Of a stretch of DNA of 64,000 nt, positions 44,481 through 53,800 are shown piece after piece. Positions within the stretch are counted from its first letter, which is position 1. Every line of letters starts with the position of its first letter. This DNA comes from Pseudovibrio sp. Tun.PSC04-5.I4 (lineage in GTDB: Bacteria > Pseudomonadota > Alphaproteobacteria > Rhizobiales > Stappiaceae). The position numbers and the translations under genes are program-made. The notes beneath the pieces were generated by a model. It saw only the letters and a program-made list of their open reading frames with translations. It searched no databases and was not told the DNA's origin. Location of the stretch: positions 1,261,001 through 1,325,000 of the forward strand of contig NZ_FNLB01000006.1 of the NCBI RefSeq assembly GCF_900104145.1, written 5' to 3'.

Positions 44481-44801
44481 ATGAGTGAAAAGAACAAGTC
44501 AGTAACTCTCGATTTGGAATTCCCCATTTCTCACGATGGGCGTGAGATTAAAAGTCTCTCGTTTCGCCGGATGAAGGCAAAAGACTCCTACGTTGCAGAG
44601 GGCGAAGAGAACGAGCTTAAAGCCGGTTTTCTGCTGTTTGCTTCGCTTGCTGGCGTATCTATCGAGGTTATCGAGGAACTTGACGTTTCTGACCTTGAAA
44701 GGATTGGAGAGGTTATCAAGCCTCTTTTGGGAAAGTCGGGGCAGAAACTGACAGAGAGAAAACCGGCTCGAAAGAAGAAGCGGACAAGTGGCGCGACTTA
44801 A
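44481..44801 (+). CDS. Tail assembly chaperone gpE
   Basis: 106 residues from ATG 44481 with GGAG upstream. SFRRMKAKDSYVAEGEEN and LAGVSIEVIEELDVSDLE match the P2 gpE tail-assembly family. It lies directly before the tape measure gene, where such chaperones always occur. It contains the slippery heptamer described below. Confidence 0.85.
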   Translation: MSEKNKSVTLDLEFPISHDGREIKSLSFRRMKAKDSYVAEGEENELKAGFLLFASLAGVSIEVIEELDVSDLERIGEVIKPLLGKSGQKLTERKPARKKKRTSGAT

Positions 44802-44917
44802 TTGCAGTCACGGCCAAGGAATTAAGCACCTCAGTTGATCAGGTGGAAGAGTGGGAAATAGACAAGTTGATTGCCTACTCCCGTTCCTTACAGCGCCAGT
44901 CCAAGCGTTCCAAATAG
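44481..44917 (+). CDS. gpE+E' frameshift fusion
   Basis: A -1 slip on GGGAAAG (44729-44735) extends gpE into an open frame that ends at TAG 44915-44917. The fusion is about 145 residues and ends with VDQVEEWEIDKLIAYSRSL, the tryptophan-rich helical tail usual for E'. In lambda and P2 this longer form tethers the tape measure during tail assembly. The frameshift is inferred from sequence, not demonstrated. Confidence 0.8.
44729..44735 (+). promoter_or_regulatory. -1 ribosomal frameshift site
   Basis: The heptamer G-GGA-AAG is in the zero frame of gpE and matches the lambda G/GT slippery site. It allows re-pairing of both tRNAs one base back. Confidence 0.82.
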
Positions 44918-45008
44918 GTGAACTTAGTCAATAAACCAGTTGGCTTTGGCGGCTCTTCTAACCACCAATTATTGGTTTATTCCACCTCCAATAGAAAGGC
45001 CGTCCTCC

Positions 45009-47405
45009 GTGTCAGTGATTACGTCACAGCTTATCTTAGCCCTGGTTGACAGGGTAACTGCGCCTGCGCGTGCAGCTTTACGAAACGTCGAAGGTCTCAG
45101 ACGAGCTGCACAACGCAACTCCCGTCAGCTCGCTTCAATGCGTGGTGGGATGCTTGAGGCGGCTGGTGTTGGTTATGTTCTGGCGCGAGCGTTGTCATCT
45201 CCTATCAAGGCAGCAATGAGCTTTGAAAGCGCAATGGCTGATGTAAGGAAGGTTGTTGATTTTGATAGTCCTGACGGTTTCAAAATAATGTCGAAAGACA
45301 TTCGTGCCCTGGCCAGAGAAATCCCCATATCAGCCGAGGGGATTGCATCAATGGTTGCGGCTGCGGGCCAAGCCGGAATGGGGGCGCCAGAAGCTCTGGA
45401 GTTCGCTAAAATGGCCGGGAAAATCGGCGTTGCTTTTGAGATGAGTGCTGACGTTACCGGGGAAAGTCTTGCGAAGATAAAAACCGCGCTTGGTTTAACT
45501 GTTGGCGAAACCGGCGATCTTGCCGATGCGCTCAACCACCTATCAAACACCTCAGCAAGCAGCGCTCCCGATCTCCTTAATTATATGCGCCGCGTTGGGT
45601 CCGTTGGTCTGCAATATGGATTTACAGCTGAGCAAACCGCAGCCATAGGCTCGGCTATGATTGCGGCTGGTTCTGATGCGGAGGTAGCAGCAACAAGCTT
45701 CCGGAATGTTGGGAAGGCTTTAGCTCGGGGTGAGGGCGCAACCAAAAGGCAACGCAAGGCCTACCGCCTTTTAGGTCTAGATGCAGTGAAGGTTTCTAAG
45801 CATCTGCAAAAGGATGCGGTCGGAACGCTTAAAGCCGTAATTGGGCAAATTCGAAAGCTGCCAAAAGAGTTACAAGCTTCAACAATGACGGATTTATTTG
45901 GAGATGAGGCGCGAGCTATAGCTCCACTCATTGAAAATGCTGATTTGCTGACAAGTGCGCTTGGTTCTGTTGCCGAGGAAACTAATTACCTAGGATCTGC
46001 GCAATCAGAATATGAAGCTAGAGCAGCCACAACAGCTTCCGCGATGCAGCGGTTCAAGAACCAGGTGAATGATCTTGGAATTTCCATAGGATCAGCACTC
46101 CTCCCAGCCCTGACCAAGGTCATGGAAACCATTGGCCCTTTTATAAACGCCTTGGCTGATCTTGCTGCCGCAAATCCGGAAGTAACGGCTGCTGTCGTTG
46201 GACTGCTGGCAAGTTTGGTTGGGCTAAGAGTAGCTGTTATGGCAGCCCGGTTTTCGTTCCTCTGGCTGACCAACGGAGCGCTAAATGCTGCTCTCGGAAT
46301 TCATTATGCTGTCGGGATGATTTCAACAGCTATGGCACGTTTAAGGGCGATGTTCATCGGAGCCTGGATGATGGCAGCTCTTGGCGGTGGCGGTTTTTGG
46401 GCAGGTCTTATTACAGCCGTGTCCGGGGCTTACGCTACTGTCATGGCCGTTGTCTCAGGAATTATCGCGACAGTTACGGCTGTGACGGCTCCTGTGTGGG
46501 GCCTGATTGCTCTGATAGTCGCTGTTGTCGCCTCAATAGCGCTGGCAATCTATAATTATTGGGAGCCGATAAGTAATTATATTTCAGGATTTGCCTCAGT
46601 CATATGGGAGGCACTCCTGTCTGTCCTTGAGGCGTTGGGCGGCTTTGCATATGAAGTCGCTGCTGCTGTCGGGGAGTGGGCAACGCAAAAGCTTATTGAT
46701 TTTGGTGCATGGCTTGGGATCGATGAAGCGACTATGCGGGCTGCGCTTGATTTCGCGATCACAAGTATCTCTGAATCCCTGTCGAGCATTGTCGAGACGG
46801 TGAAAGCTATTCCGGCCAAAATAGGCGACTGGATCTCTGAAATCTTTACGATGAATGACTATTCCGATGAAGCTGAGGCTGAGTTCCACGAGGCGGGCGA
46901 GAAGGCCGGGAAAGCCATTGTAACCGCAATCAAGAATGCCTTTAATAGTCTTTTCGAATGGTTCTCAGAACTGCCAGATCGGATCCTGAAGGCGATTGGA
47001 AACATTGACGTTAGCAGCCTTATTAGTTGGCCAAGCCCTCCGTCATGGCTACCCAATTTATGGGGTGGAGCTGCAAACGACAACGTTGCCCAACCGAAAA
47101 CTGGAATTTCCGGCGCGCGTGCCCTTGGTGGTCAGATCGTCGGGGGTAGGAGTTATCTGGTGGGTGAAAACGGGGCGGAGGTGGTTACGCCTAGCCAATC
47201 GGGTTACGTCCACACCGCTTCTGACACTGCCAATATGGCACCAGGCGGCGGGGCTGGACCTGCAGGTGGCTCACAAACCTTCAACTTTGGTGATCTCCAC
47301 TTTCACGAAACCAGCAATGCTTCTGAAATGGTCGATGAATTTGTCGATCAGGTCCAGGACCGGATGGCAGGACTTCATGCTGACCAAGAATATGCGGTGC
47401 GCTGA
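45009..47405 (+). CDS. Tail tape measure protein
   Basis: 798 residues from GTG 45009; the frame opens at 44940. The N-terminal half is helical and carries the phage tail tape measure core (MSFESAMADVRKVVDFDSPDGFK, GSAMIAAGSDAEVAATSFRNVGKAL). Two to four hydrophobic segments lie around residues 400-540 (GLLASLVGLRVAVMAARFSF). The C-terminal part is glycine-rich (GGQIVGGRSYLVGENGAEVV), the usual end of this family. It sets tail length and guides DNA ejection. Confidence 0.92.
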   Translation: MSVITSQLILALVDRVTAPARAALRNVEGLRRAAQRNSRQLASMRGGMLEAAGVGYVLARALSSPIKAAMSFESAMADVRKVVDFDSPDGFKIMSKDIRALAREIPISAEGIASMVAAAGQAGMGAPEALEFAKMAGKIGVAFEMSADVTGESLAKIKTALGLTVGETGDLADALNHLSNTSASSAPDLLNYMRRVGSVGLQYGFTAEQTAAIGSAMIAAGSDAEVAATSFRNVGKALARGEGATKRQRKAYRLLGLDAVKVSKHLQKDAVGTLKAVIGQIRKLPKELQASTMTDLFGDEARAIAPLIENADLLTSALGSVAEETNYLGSAQSEYEARAATTASAMQRFKNQVNDLGISIGSALLPALTKVMETIGPFINALADLAAANPEVTAAVVGLLASLVGLRVAVMAARFSFLWLTNGALNAALGIHYAVGMISTAMARLRAMFIGAWMMAALGGGGFWAGLITAVSGAYATVMAVVSGIIATVTAVTAPVWGLIALIVAVVASIALAIYNYWEPISNYISGFASVIWEALLSVLEALGGFAYEVAAAVGEWATQKLIDFGAWLGIDEATMRAALDFAITSISESLSSIVETVKAIPAKIGDWISEIFTMNDYSDEAEAEFHEAGEKAGKAIVTAIKNAFNSLFEWFSELPDRILKAIGNIDVSSLISWPSPPSWLPNLWGGAANDNVAQPKTGISGARALGGQIVGGRSYLVGENGAEVVTPSQSGYVHTASDTANMAPGGGAGPAGGSQTFNFGDLHFHETSNASEMVDEFVDQVQDRMAGLHADQEYAVR

Positions 47406-47839
47406 TGCTTTACATGCTGGGAGCTTTGCAGATGGATACCTTTCCGTTTAACGCGGATCGGGTGTCCATCTCCGGCAAAGCAGATACGGCCAAAAAAGCG
47501 GTGATCGGTGGGATTAAGCCCGGCGAATTCACCGGGGACGGCGGTAAGACAATCAACATTTCCGGGCAACTGTTGCCGACAAAGATCGGCGGGCTGACTG
47601 AGCTGCAGATCGCGGACGTGATGCGTTCTACTGGGGAGGTCTTTCCCGTTATGCGCGGCGATGGCGTGAGGCTCGGGAATTACTCCATCAAGTCTACCAG
47701 TGAAACCCACAAGGAGCTTGATCGCGATGGTGTGGGCTTTGTGGTGACCTATCGGCTTGCCTTGCAACAAGAGCCTGATGAAACGCCGCACTCCCTTAAT
47801 CTGGTGAGCAACCTGCTTTCCGTTTTTGACATTTTCTAG
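47405..47839 (+). CDS. Tail protein U
   Basis: 144 residues. MLGALQMDTFPFNADRV and later PVMRGDGVRLGNYSIKS match P2 gpU. In P2 it is a tail completion component. It overlaps the tape measure stop by one base. Confidence 0.88.
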   Translation: MLYMLGALQMDTFPFNADRVSISGKADTAKKAVIGGIKPGEFTGDGGKTINISGQLLPTKIGGLTELQIADVMRSTGEVFPVMRGDGVRLGNYSIKSTSETHKELDRDGVGFVVTYRLALQQEPDETPHSLNLVSNLLSVFDIF

Positions 47840-47847
47840 GTGGTCCA

Positions 47848-48072
47848 ATGTCCAGAGAGATAACCGTTTCAGGTGATGATATCAGCTTGGACCTGCTGCT
47901 TGTTCGCGTGCATGGCTGGCGCGGGCAAGAGCTGATCCATGAAGCCTTGCAGCTTAATCCCGGTATCGCGGGCGAGGGGCCATACCTAAAGCAAGGGCGG
48001 GTCATACTAGTTCCCGACCTGCCAGCTCAGACCACAACGACACCGGAACCCACTATAGACCTGTTTGGATAG
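47848..48072 (+). CDS. Tail protein X
   Basis: 74 residues. DISLDLLLVRVHGWRGQELIH and LNPGIAGEGPYLKQGRVILVP form the LysM-like fold of P2 gpX. In this family it helps attach the baseplate hub to the host wall. Confidence 0.9.
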   Translation: MSREITVSGDDISLDLLLVRVHGWRGQELIHEALQLNPGIAGEGPYLKQGRVILVPDLPAQTTTTPEPTIDLFG

Positions 48073-48075
48073 ATC

Positions 48076-49185
48076 ATGAGTAACTGGATTGTAGATTGGG
48101 CCGTGTCGATCAATGGGGAGGATATCTCCCAGAACCTGCGCCCCTATCTCATGAGCATATCTGCAACGGATAAGGCTGGGTATAGCTCAGACAGTTGCAG
48201 CCTTGTGCTGGATGACAGAGCGGGGCAAATCAAATTGCCAAGCGCCGGAAGTAAGCTTGTGGTCATGCTTGAAGGCAAGAAGATCTTTGAAGGGATTACG
48301 GACCGCCCCGCGTCCTCCGGGAGCCGTTCAAGTGGCCAGAAGCTCACTATTAAAGCAAAAGGGTTTGATGAACGTTCGCCGGTAAAACAGCCTTTGTTCT
48401 TCCATAAGGATGACGCGAGCCTCGGTGACTTTCTGCAGACGGCTGCCAAAAAGGCAGGGTTTACCATCAAGGTTGACCCGGCTTTTAAGGATGTAATCAG
48501 AGATTACTGGGGCGCCAGTGGAGAAAGCTTTCTTGCCCTTGGTCAGCGGTATGCAAAGGAACTGCAAGGGGCCTTTAAAATCCGCGACAAGGTGGCTGTT
48601 CTGCTGCCTTTGGGTGCTGAAAATAAGCTGCCCGGGATCAAATGCACCAAACCCGGCAACATCATCTCGTGGCAAATAAAGCCGCGAGACTTAAAGCGGG
48701 TGTTCTCCGGTGGGTCTGCCAGGTATCTGGATCGGAAGAAAGGAAAGGTGGCTGTTGTTAAAAGACCATACAAAGCCGATGAGATTGGAGACTCAGCCGC
48801 TGAAACTGAAGACGTCGTGTTTAATGCAATCCGCTCCACTTCCAATGATGAAAGCCAGGTGCAGGAGGTCCTGAAGGCTCGTGAAAAGCAAGGGCAACGC
48901 GAGAAGGCATCGGGCACGATCACCATAGATCTGGCACCAGAAGCACAGGCAGAGGGATTGTGCCAAGTGGAGGGCATTAAAACCGGGATTGATGGCACCT
49001 ACCGCATTGATAGCCGCACGCACAAAGCCTCACGCGGAGGCGGGGCAACAACAACACTCAGCCTGAAGGACCCGCAGGACGGGGCAGGCAAACGTGAGGG
49101 GAAAAAGGCTGTAACGCCGAAACCCAAACCCAAACCAGTTGGAGATGGGCTCAACCGGAACGGAACCACTGGAACGCAGCAGTGA
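48076..49185 (+). CDS. Late control protein D (baseplate hub)
   Basis: 369 residues. SINGEDISQNLRPYLMSISA, LVLDDRAGQIKLPSAGSKL and GESFLALGQRYAKELQGAFKI match the P2 gpD/T4 gp27-like hub family. A lysine/proline-rich tail lies at the C-terminus. Despite the historical name, this is a structural hub protein. Confidence 0.9.
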   Translation: MSNWIVDWAVSINGEDISQNLRPYLMSISATDKAGYSSDSCSLVLDDRAGQIKLPSAGSKLVVMLEGKKIFEGITDRPASSGSRSSGQKLTIKAKGFDERSPVKQPLFFHKDDASLGDFLQTAAKKAGFTIKVDPAFKDVIRDYWGASGESFLALGQRYAKELQGAFKIRDKVAVLLPLGAENKLPGIKCTKPGNIISWQIKPRDLKRVFSGGSARYLDRKKGKVAVVKRPYKADEIGDSAAETEDVVFNAIRSTSNDESQVQEVLKAREKQGQREKASGTITIDLAPEAQAEGLCQVEGIKTGIDGTYRIDSRTHKASRGGGATTTLSLKDPQDGAGKREGKKAVTPKPKPKPVGDGLNRNGTTGTQQ

Positions 49186-49240
49186 CCAAGTAACGGGCAG
49201 CCCCCGATTACAAGACCACATCAATTTTGAGTTTTCATGA

Positions 49241-49264
49241 CCCGCCCACTGAGGCGGGTTTTTT
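49241..49264 (+). terminator. Terminator between tail and lysis genes
   Basis: CCCGCC (49241-49246) pairs with GGCGGG (49253-49258), followed by six T. Confidence 0.88.
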
Positions 49265-49280
49265 ATTGGAGTAATCCGAA

Positions 49281-49751
49281 ATGAAATCAACGAAAACGCG
49301 ACTAGCTGGCGGGATCGTGGTGCTAATTGTAGCTTTCGTAGGCACGTGGGAAGGACTTCGCACGACCGCCTATTCTGACATTGTTGGAGTGGCAACCATT
49401 TGCTACGGAGAAACAGCAGGGGTCAAACTTGGAGACACCGCGACAAAAGCTGAGTGCAACACCACGCTCATGAAGTCCCTCAAGAAACATGAAGCCGGCA
49501 TGCGCAGATGCCTCAAGCGCCCGGACGCAATCCCGATCAAGTCTTATGTCTCGTTCGTTTCTCTAACCTACAACATTGGCACAGGTGCCTTCTGTCGATC
49601 AACAGCAGCTAAACGGCTTAATCGGGGTGATCTGGCAGGGGCCTGCGGAGCTGCTACGTGGTACAACAAGGCAGGCGGGAAAACCGTGAAGGGCCTCAAT
49701 AATAGACGCTCTGCTGAATACAAGTTGTGCATGGAGGGGGTTCGTGAATGA
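49281..49751 (+). CDS. SAR endolysin (GH24 lysozyme)
   Basis: 156 residues. An N-terminal signal-anchor-release segment (LAGGIVVLIVAFVGTW) exports the enzyme in an inactive membrane-bound state. The T4-type catalytic triad has the expected E-8-D-5-T spacing (Glu24, Asp33, Thr39). The pattern matches phage P21 R21-like lysozymes, which are freed when the holin depolarises the membrane. It overlaps the next gene by 4 nt. Confidence 0.92.
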   Translation: MKSTKTRLAGGIVVLIVAFVGTWEGLRTTAYSDIVGVATICYGETAGVKLGDTATKAECNTTLMKSLKKHEAGMRRCLKRPDAIPIKSYVSFVSLTYNIGTGAFCRSTAAKRLNRGDLAGACGAATWYNKAGGKTVKGLNNRRSAEYKLCMEGVRE

Positions 49752-50179
49752 GTACCTTCCTCATGCTGCTGGGGCTCAGTACTTACAAGATCATAGCCGT
49801 TCTAGCGCTAGCTGGGGCCGCGCTTGCCTATACTGCAAGGATTGACCCCAGAATACCAAAAGTCCTCTCCACGCTAGCTTGTGTAGCTCTGCTCTGCGTC
49901 TCTGTCTGGTTCTCGTCTGCATATCACTATGACAAGCAGGCTGAATTGGGTCGGCTCAACGCGGACCTTCAGGCATTGAGCCGCATAGCCGCCGCTCACG
50001 AACGCGTTTCAACCCACGCTAACGCTGCCCTATTGCAACGCATAAAGCAGGTGGGCACCCTCCAACAGCAGGTAACAGAATATGAAGTTGAGTTGGAGAA
50101 AGGCGGTGTCTCTGCCTGCCCTGCTGATGACGCTTATCTTAAGCGGATGCGCTCAATCAGGTTCGGTCAGGCACCTTGA
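49748..50179 (+). CDS. Inner-membrane spanin, Rz-like
   Basis: 143 residues. Two hydrophobic segments at the N-terminus (IIAVLALAGAALAYTA and VLSTLACVALLCVSVWFS) are followed by a periplasmic coiled coil (ELGRLNADLQALSRIAAAHER). It would pair with the nested Rz1 to fuse inner and outer membranes at the end of lysis. Confidence 0.82.
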   Translation: MSTFLMLLGLSTYKIIAVLALAGAALAYTARIDPRIPKVLSTLACVALLCVSVWFSSAYHYDKQAELGRLNADLQALSRIAAAHERVSTHANAALLQRIKQVGTLQQQVTEYEVELEKGGVSACPADDAYLKRMRSIRFGQAP

Positions 50180-50357
50180 GCTTCCTCAGCCTGTGTCTGA
50201 TCTTACCGAGCGGTGTAAAGACCCCGGTGTGTCCGGTGACAAAGGCAAGGATGCAATTCGGCACAGGGCAGCTTTAGTTGCATGTGAAGCGAAACGGCTG
50301 GGTTGGCAGGCCTTTTACGGGACAGTCAAAGACAACTTGAAAGGTGGGGTCAAATGA
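50082..50357 (+). CDS. Outer-membrane spanin Rz1-like lipoprotein
   Basis: 91 residues, starting inside the Rz gene in another frame. The lipobox LILSGC places a lipidated Cys at about residue 23; the mature part is polar with paired cysteines. The overlapping-frame Rz/Rz1 layout is classic for spanins. Confidence 0.85.
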   Translation: MKLSWRKAVSLPALLMTLILSGCAQSGSVRHLELPQPVSDLTERCKDPGVSGDKGKDAIRHRAALVACEAKRLGWQAFYGTVKDNLKGGVK

Positions 50358-50602
50358 TTCCCAGAAATGAAATTGGATCTTCAGCGGCGCTTGGTGTTTA
50401 TGGGATGCTGGGAATTGCAAGCTCCTACTTGGAGCCTGTCCTGCAATTTGCATTGCTACTTGTGATCTTAGTTGGGGCCATTTTGCTGGCATATGGCCGT
50501 TGGTTAGATGTCCGAAATAAACGGCTGGATACCCTGATTAAACGCCAACAGCTTAAAGACTTACAAGGGACGGAAGGTGTTGGCGACTGCAAACACGGGT
50601 GA
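50354..50602 (+). CDS. Holin candidate
   Basis: 82 residues from ATG 50354 (ATGA overlap with Rz1). It has one long or two short hydrophobic segments (ALGVYGMLGIASSYLEPVL, FALLLVILVGAILLAYGRW) and a charged C-terminus, a holin-like topology. It is the only other membrane protein in the lysis cassette. Order (holin last) is unusual, so the call is moderate. Confidence 0.6.
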   Translation: MIPRNEIGSSAALGVYGMLGIASSYLEPVLQFALLLVILVGAILLAYGRWLDVRNKRLDTLIKRQQLKDLQGTEGVGDCKHG

Positions 50603-50875
50603 GGGAGATAGCTAAGACGAGGGCTATGGTCGGAGTGTAATAAAGTCGCAAACTGGATACGTCTAGCCGCAGGTATTGGTCGGTTGAAAGCGGATTGCCG
50701 CTTCGAGCCCTGTGCGGTTAACCTAGAGGTCGCAGGGCTTCGCAAGCACAGCATGTCGCGTGGTGTCCTAAGCTGCCATTCACCCTAGCGCAGGGCAGCA
50801 CCAATCCCAACGTCGTTGCAATTTCGGGCTGTTTTGGATCTAGCATCCTTAAGGTGGATGCCAAGCGAAACAGAC
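50603..50875. other. Convergent gap with two hairpins
   Basis: 273 bases between the lysis cassette and the leftward cargo gene, with no gene seen. Two hairpins, AAGCGG-ATTG-CCGCTT (50688-50703) and AGCCCTG...CAGGGCT (50706-50739), lie in tandem without T-tracts. They may end transcription from either side weakly. Confidence 0.45.
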
Positions 50876-53800
50876 TCACTTCGGCTTCTCAACTGAAAGC
50901 CTTGGACGCAAATCAAGGAAATGAACAGTTAACGCCACGGACCCACCCAGCTTTTCTTGAACTCGATCACTTTCATCGCACAGCAATGAAATAAGTTCCT
51001 CTGCCTCAATCTTTCTACCGTCATCTGGATGCTCCCAATTTCGATCTTTAGAAAGGGTCACCAGTAAAGCGCCTGATCTAGAGCTCTCAGCCGCCATGTA
51101 TTTTTTCACGAGTTGATTTTCAATAGTATCACGCAAATCTCTTGCCGAGCGCGTGTCTCCGAGTTTGAGCTCGATCACGGCTTCATGAGGAGAAGCCACA
51201 GAACGCAAACGAATATCAGTTTCCTTTTCGTCTGCTGTCACTGCCTCTTGATCCACAGTATAGATCGAATTTCTCAGATGATGCAGCTCTCGTGCAATTT
51301 CTCGACGCATAATTTTCTCGGTTGAAATATCTGCCCAGAGTTGTCGCGGGGAAATATCACGCAAGAGAAGGTCATCGAGATCTGACAATCGATCTTTCAT
51401 GATGGCAAACATGGCTTCATTTGTTTTAGCTGGCGCTTCTCCGCTGTGATCAAGCGCCACGGCCTGTGTTTCATCAAAGGCATCCACATCAATTTCTTGC
51501 GCCCAGTTCTCCTCAGCCATAGCCAAAATCCGGTCTTTGAAGTAAACGAACAAGGGGTCGGCGGCCATCTCAAGCTTAGCTGCTAATCCTTCCTCACCTT
51601 TCGCATTGAACAACGCAGTTACAATGTTATTGCGTGCCCACTCAGCGTTATCCCGCGTATCCGCCGTGTAAGACCCTTCATGGCTTGCATCATCTTGGAT
51701 CCGAACATGTCTATAGGCAAGACGAAGTAGCCGCAGTAACATTTGCGGGGTAAAACGCTCGTCACTTAAACCAATTGCATCCTGGCGATCTCCGAAAAGG
51801 ATGGCAAACCACGACACAGCCTCAGACCGCTCGGCTGGCTCAACCGTTTTTATCTGTTTTTCCAGTTTTTCGATGCCAACGAGCGGGGCAATCCGCATTA
51901 AGGTCGATAACCATACTTGGTGCAGTTCAATAGGTAGCTCTAGCTCAAGCCTTTGGACCGCCACTTGTTTTAGTCTCTCAAATGCGGTTCCATCATCATG
52001 CTTTAGAATTTCGCGTGTAACCTGTCGAACTCTTCCGGTCATTCCGTCTGTATTGTTAGCACCTAGGACTTGATCCTCACCTGTTTCCAACCATATTTCC
52101 AAGCGTGGTATGAACAATCTTGCCACTGTTTCTGACGTGTAGCCGATTCTTTGAAGCATCATTGAATGGCCATGTGCAGCTGGCTCCTGGCCAAGTTCCC
52201 ATGAAAGCTCGTTACCGAGCGTCTGGTCCACTGCACTTGGATACGCCTCTGCTAGAGCCTCAATCCATTGAGGTAGGCCGTTTAGCTTGATCAAAGCATA
52301 TCGTATAGCTAACAATGCTTCTTGATCGCTGAGCTTGGTTGCCCAGTCAGGATCCTCCGCCTCAGCGTATATTGCTGCCAATCCTAGCTGCCAACGTGAA
52401 AAATGAGTATTATGTTCTCCTTCAGACCTTTCGCTGGGAAGGGTTGGATGCTCATCTCGCCAGATCTTCATTAGTACGCGACGAAGCCGATCGACAGTTT
52501 CTTTATTGAACAGCTCTTCAATAAAGCGGCGATTCCAGCCAGATGACCAGATGTTGTCCACACCATGGGACATGGCACGCCACAGATTAAAAGCCGTAAT
52601 TTTACTTTTCTTAGACGAGAAAGCGTCCTCAGGCTGATTAGCTACTTCGCGGCAAAACAAAACCCAGCTAGCGTAGGCCTTCGCTTTGCGGCGCTCTTCC
52701 TTCTTTTTTAGTTGAGCTTGTTGCCTTTCCATGCGCCGTTCATCTTTTTCATATCTGGATGGCTTTAGCGCTTCATCAATCCTATGCAGGAATGAAGGTT
52801 CATCAGATACGAGAGGTCTAAGTCCTTCAACATGTTTTTTCCAGATTTCTCGATTTGGAGACAAGCGAATTGCTGCCTCCAATAGCACAGCACGTTTGCT
52901 TACATCGCATGTGTTGTCACCTAGCGTATTGCACACCCAAGTTAGATCCCGATCAGAGTTCAGGTGGATCGGTTGGTCATGAACCTTAATTGCTGCGAAT
53001 CGTTCCCGAGGGTCTGTTAGTTCATGGAGGGATTGAAGCAAAGCATCTTCGATCCAAAAGAGACGAGCAGTGCCATCTGCATTTAAACTAGCCAGCCGTT
53101 TTCTAAGTGAATTGTTCGGTTCACCATCACCGTAATTACTGTGATTTAATCGCAAGGCAAGAGCCCCAGCGTGAAGCCATTTATCGCTTTGGTCGAACTT
53201 GAGGCCACGTTCGCATACTGCGGCTAACACTGAGCTGAGATGCGGCTGATTACATGTGATATGTGGTAGATAGTGCCGCCACTTTAGCCCTTTTTGTACA
53301 AGATTCAGCAGGCTATCGCGAAGAAGCTCCAGAGTAATGATACCATGTTTCGACGTTTGTATCGTTCTAGCCAAGTGCCAAGTTAGGCCGCTTACATTGC
53401 TATTTGCTTGTTTAATCCATTGAAGAGTCTGACATAGTTCACCAACCGAAGCGTGTTTGGGAAAGAGGCGTATCATTGCTCTTTCTGCAATACTATCAGG
53501 CCAACAATCGTCACCTGCAGCAATTGCGGCCACAAATTCACTTAGCCGCTTATCTTCAAGAGCGATTAAAGCATCAAGAGCGAATATCCGTTCTCTTTCA
53601 GAGGCTTCGGTGTCTTGGGCGACATCGAAGGCGATATCCGCACAAGCTTCTATATGTCCTTCTGCGATAAGGTCTAAGAGAACCTCCCGAACATCAGGGT
53701 TTTCAACTCCGCCTTTCCAAATTCTGTCGATATCACTTGCTAGTTCTCTCGTAGCAAACCGATGAACCTGTATTTGGGGCACCTGAATGCCTCGCCACCC

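Noticed and set aside
50603..50875. Possible small RNA or terminator from the tandem hairpins
   Set aside because: Neither hairpin has a T-tract and no promoter is obvious, so I only note the structures.
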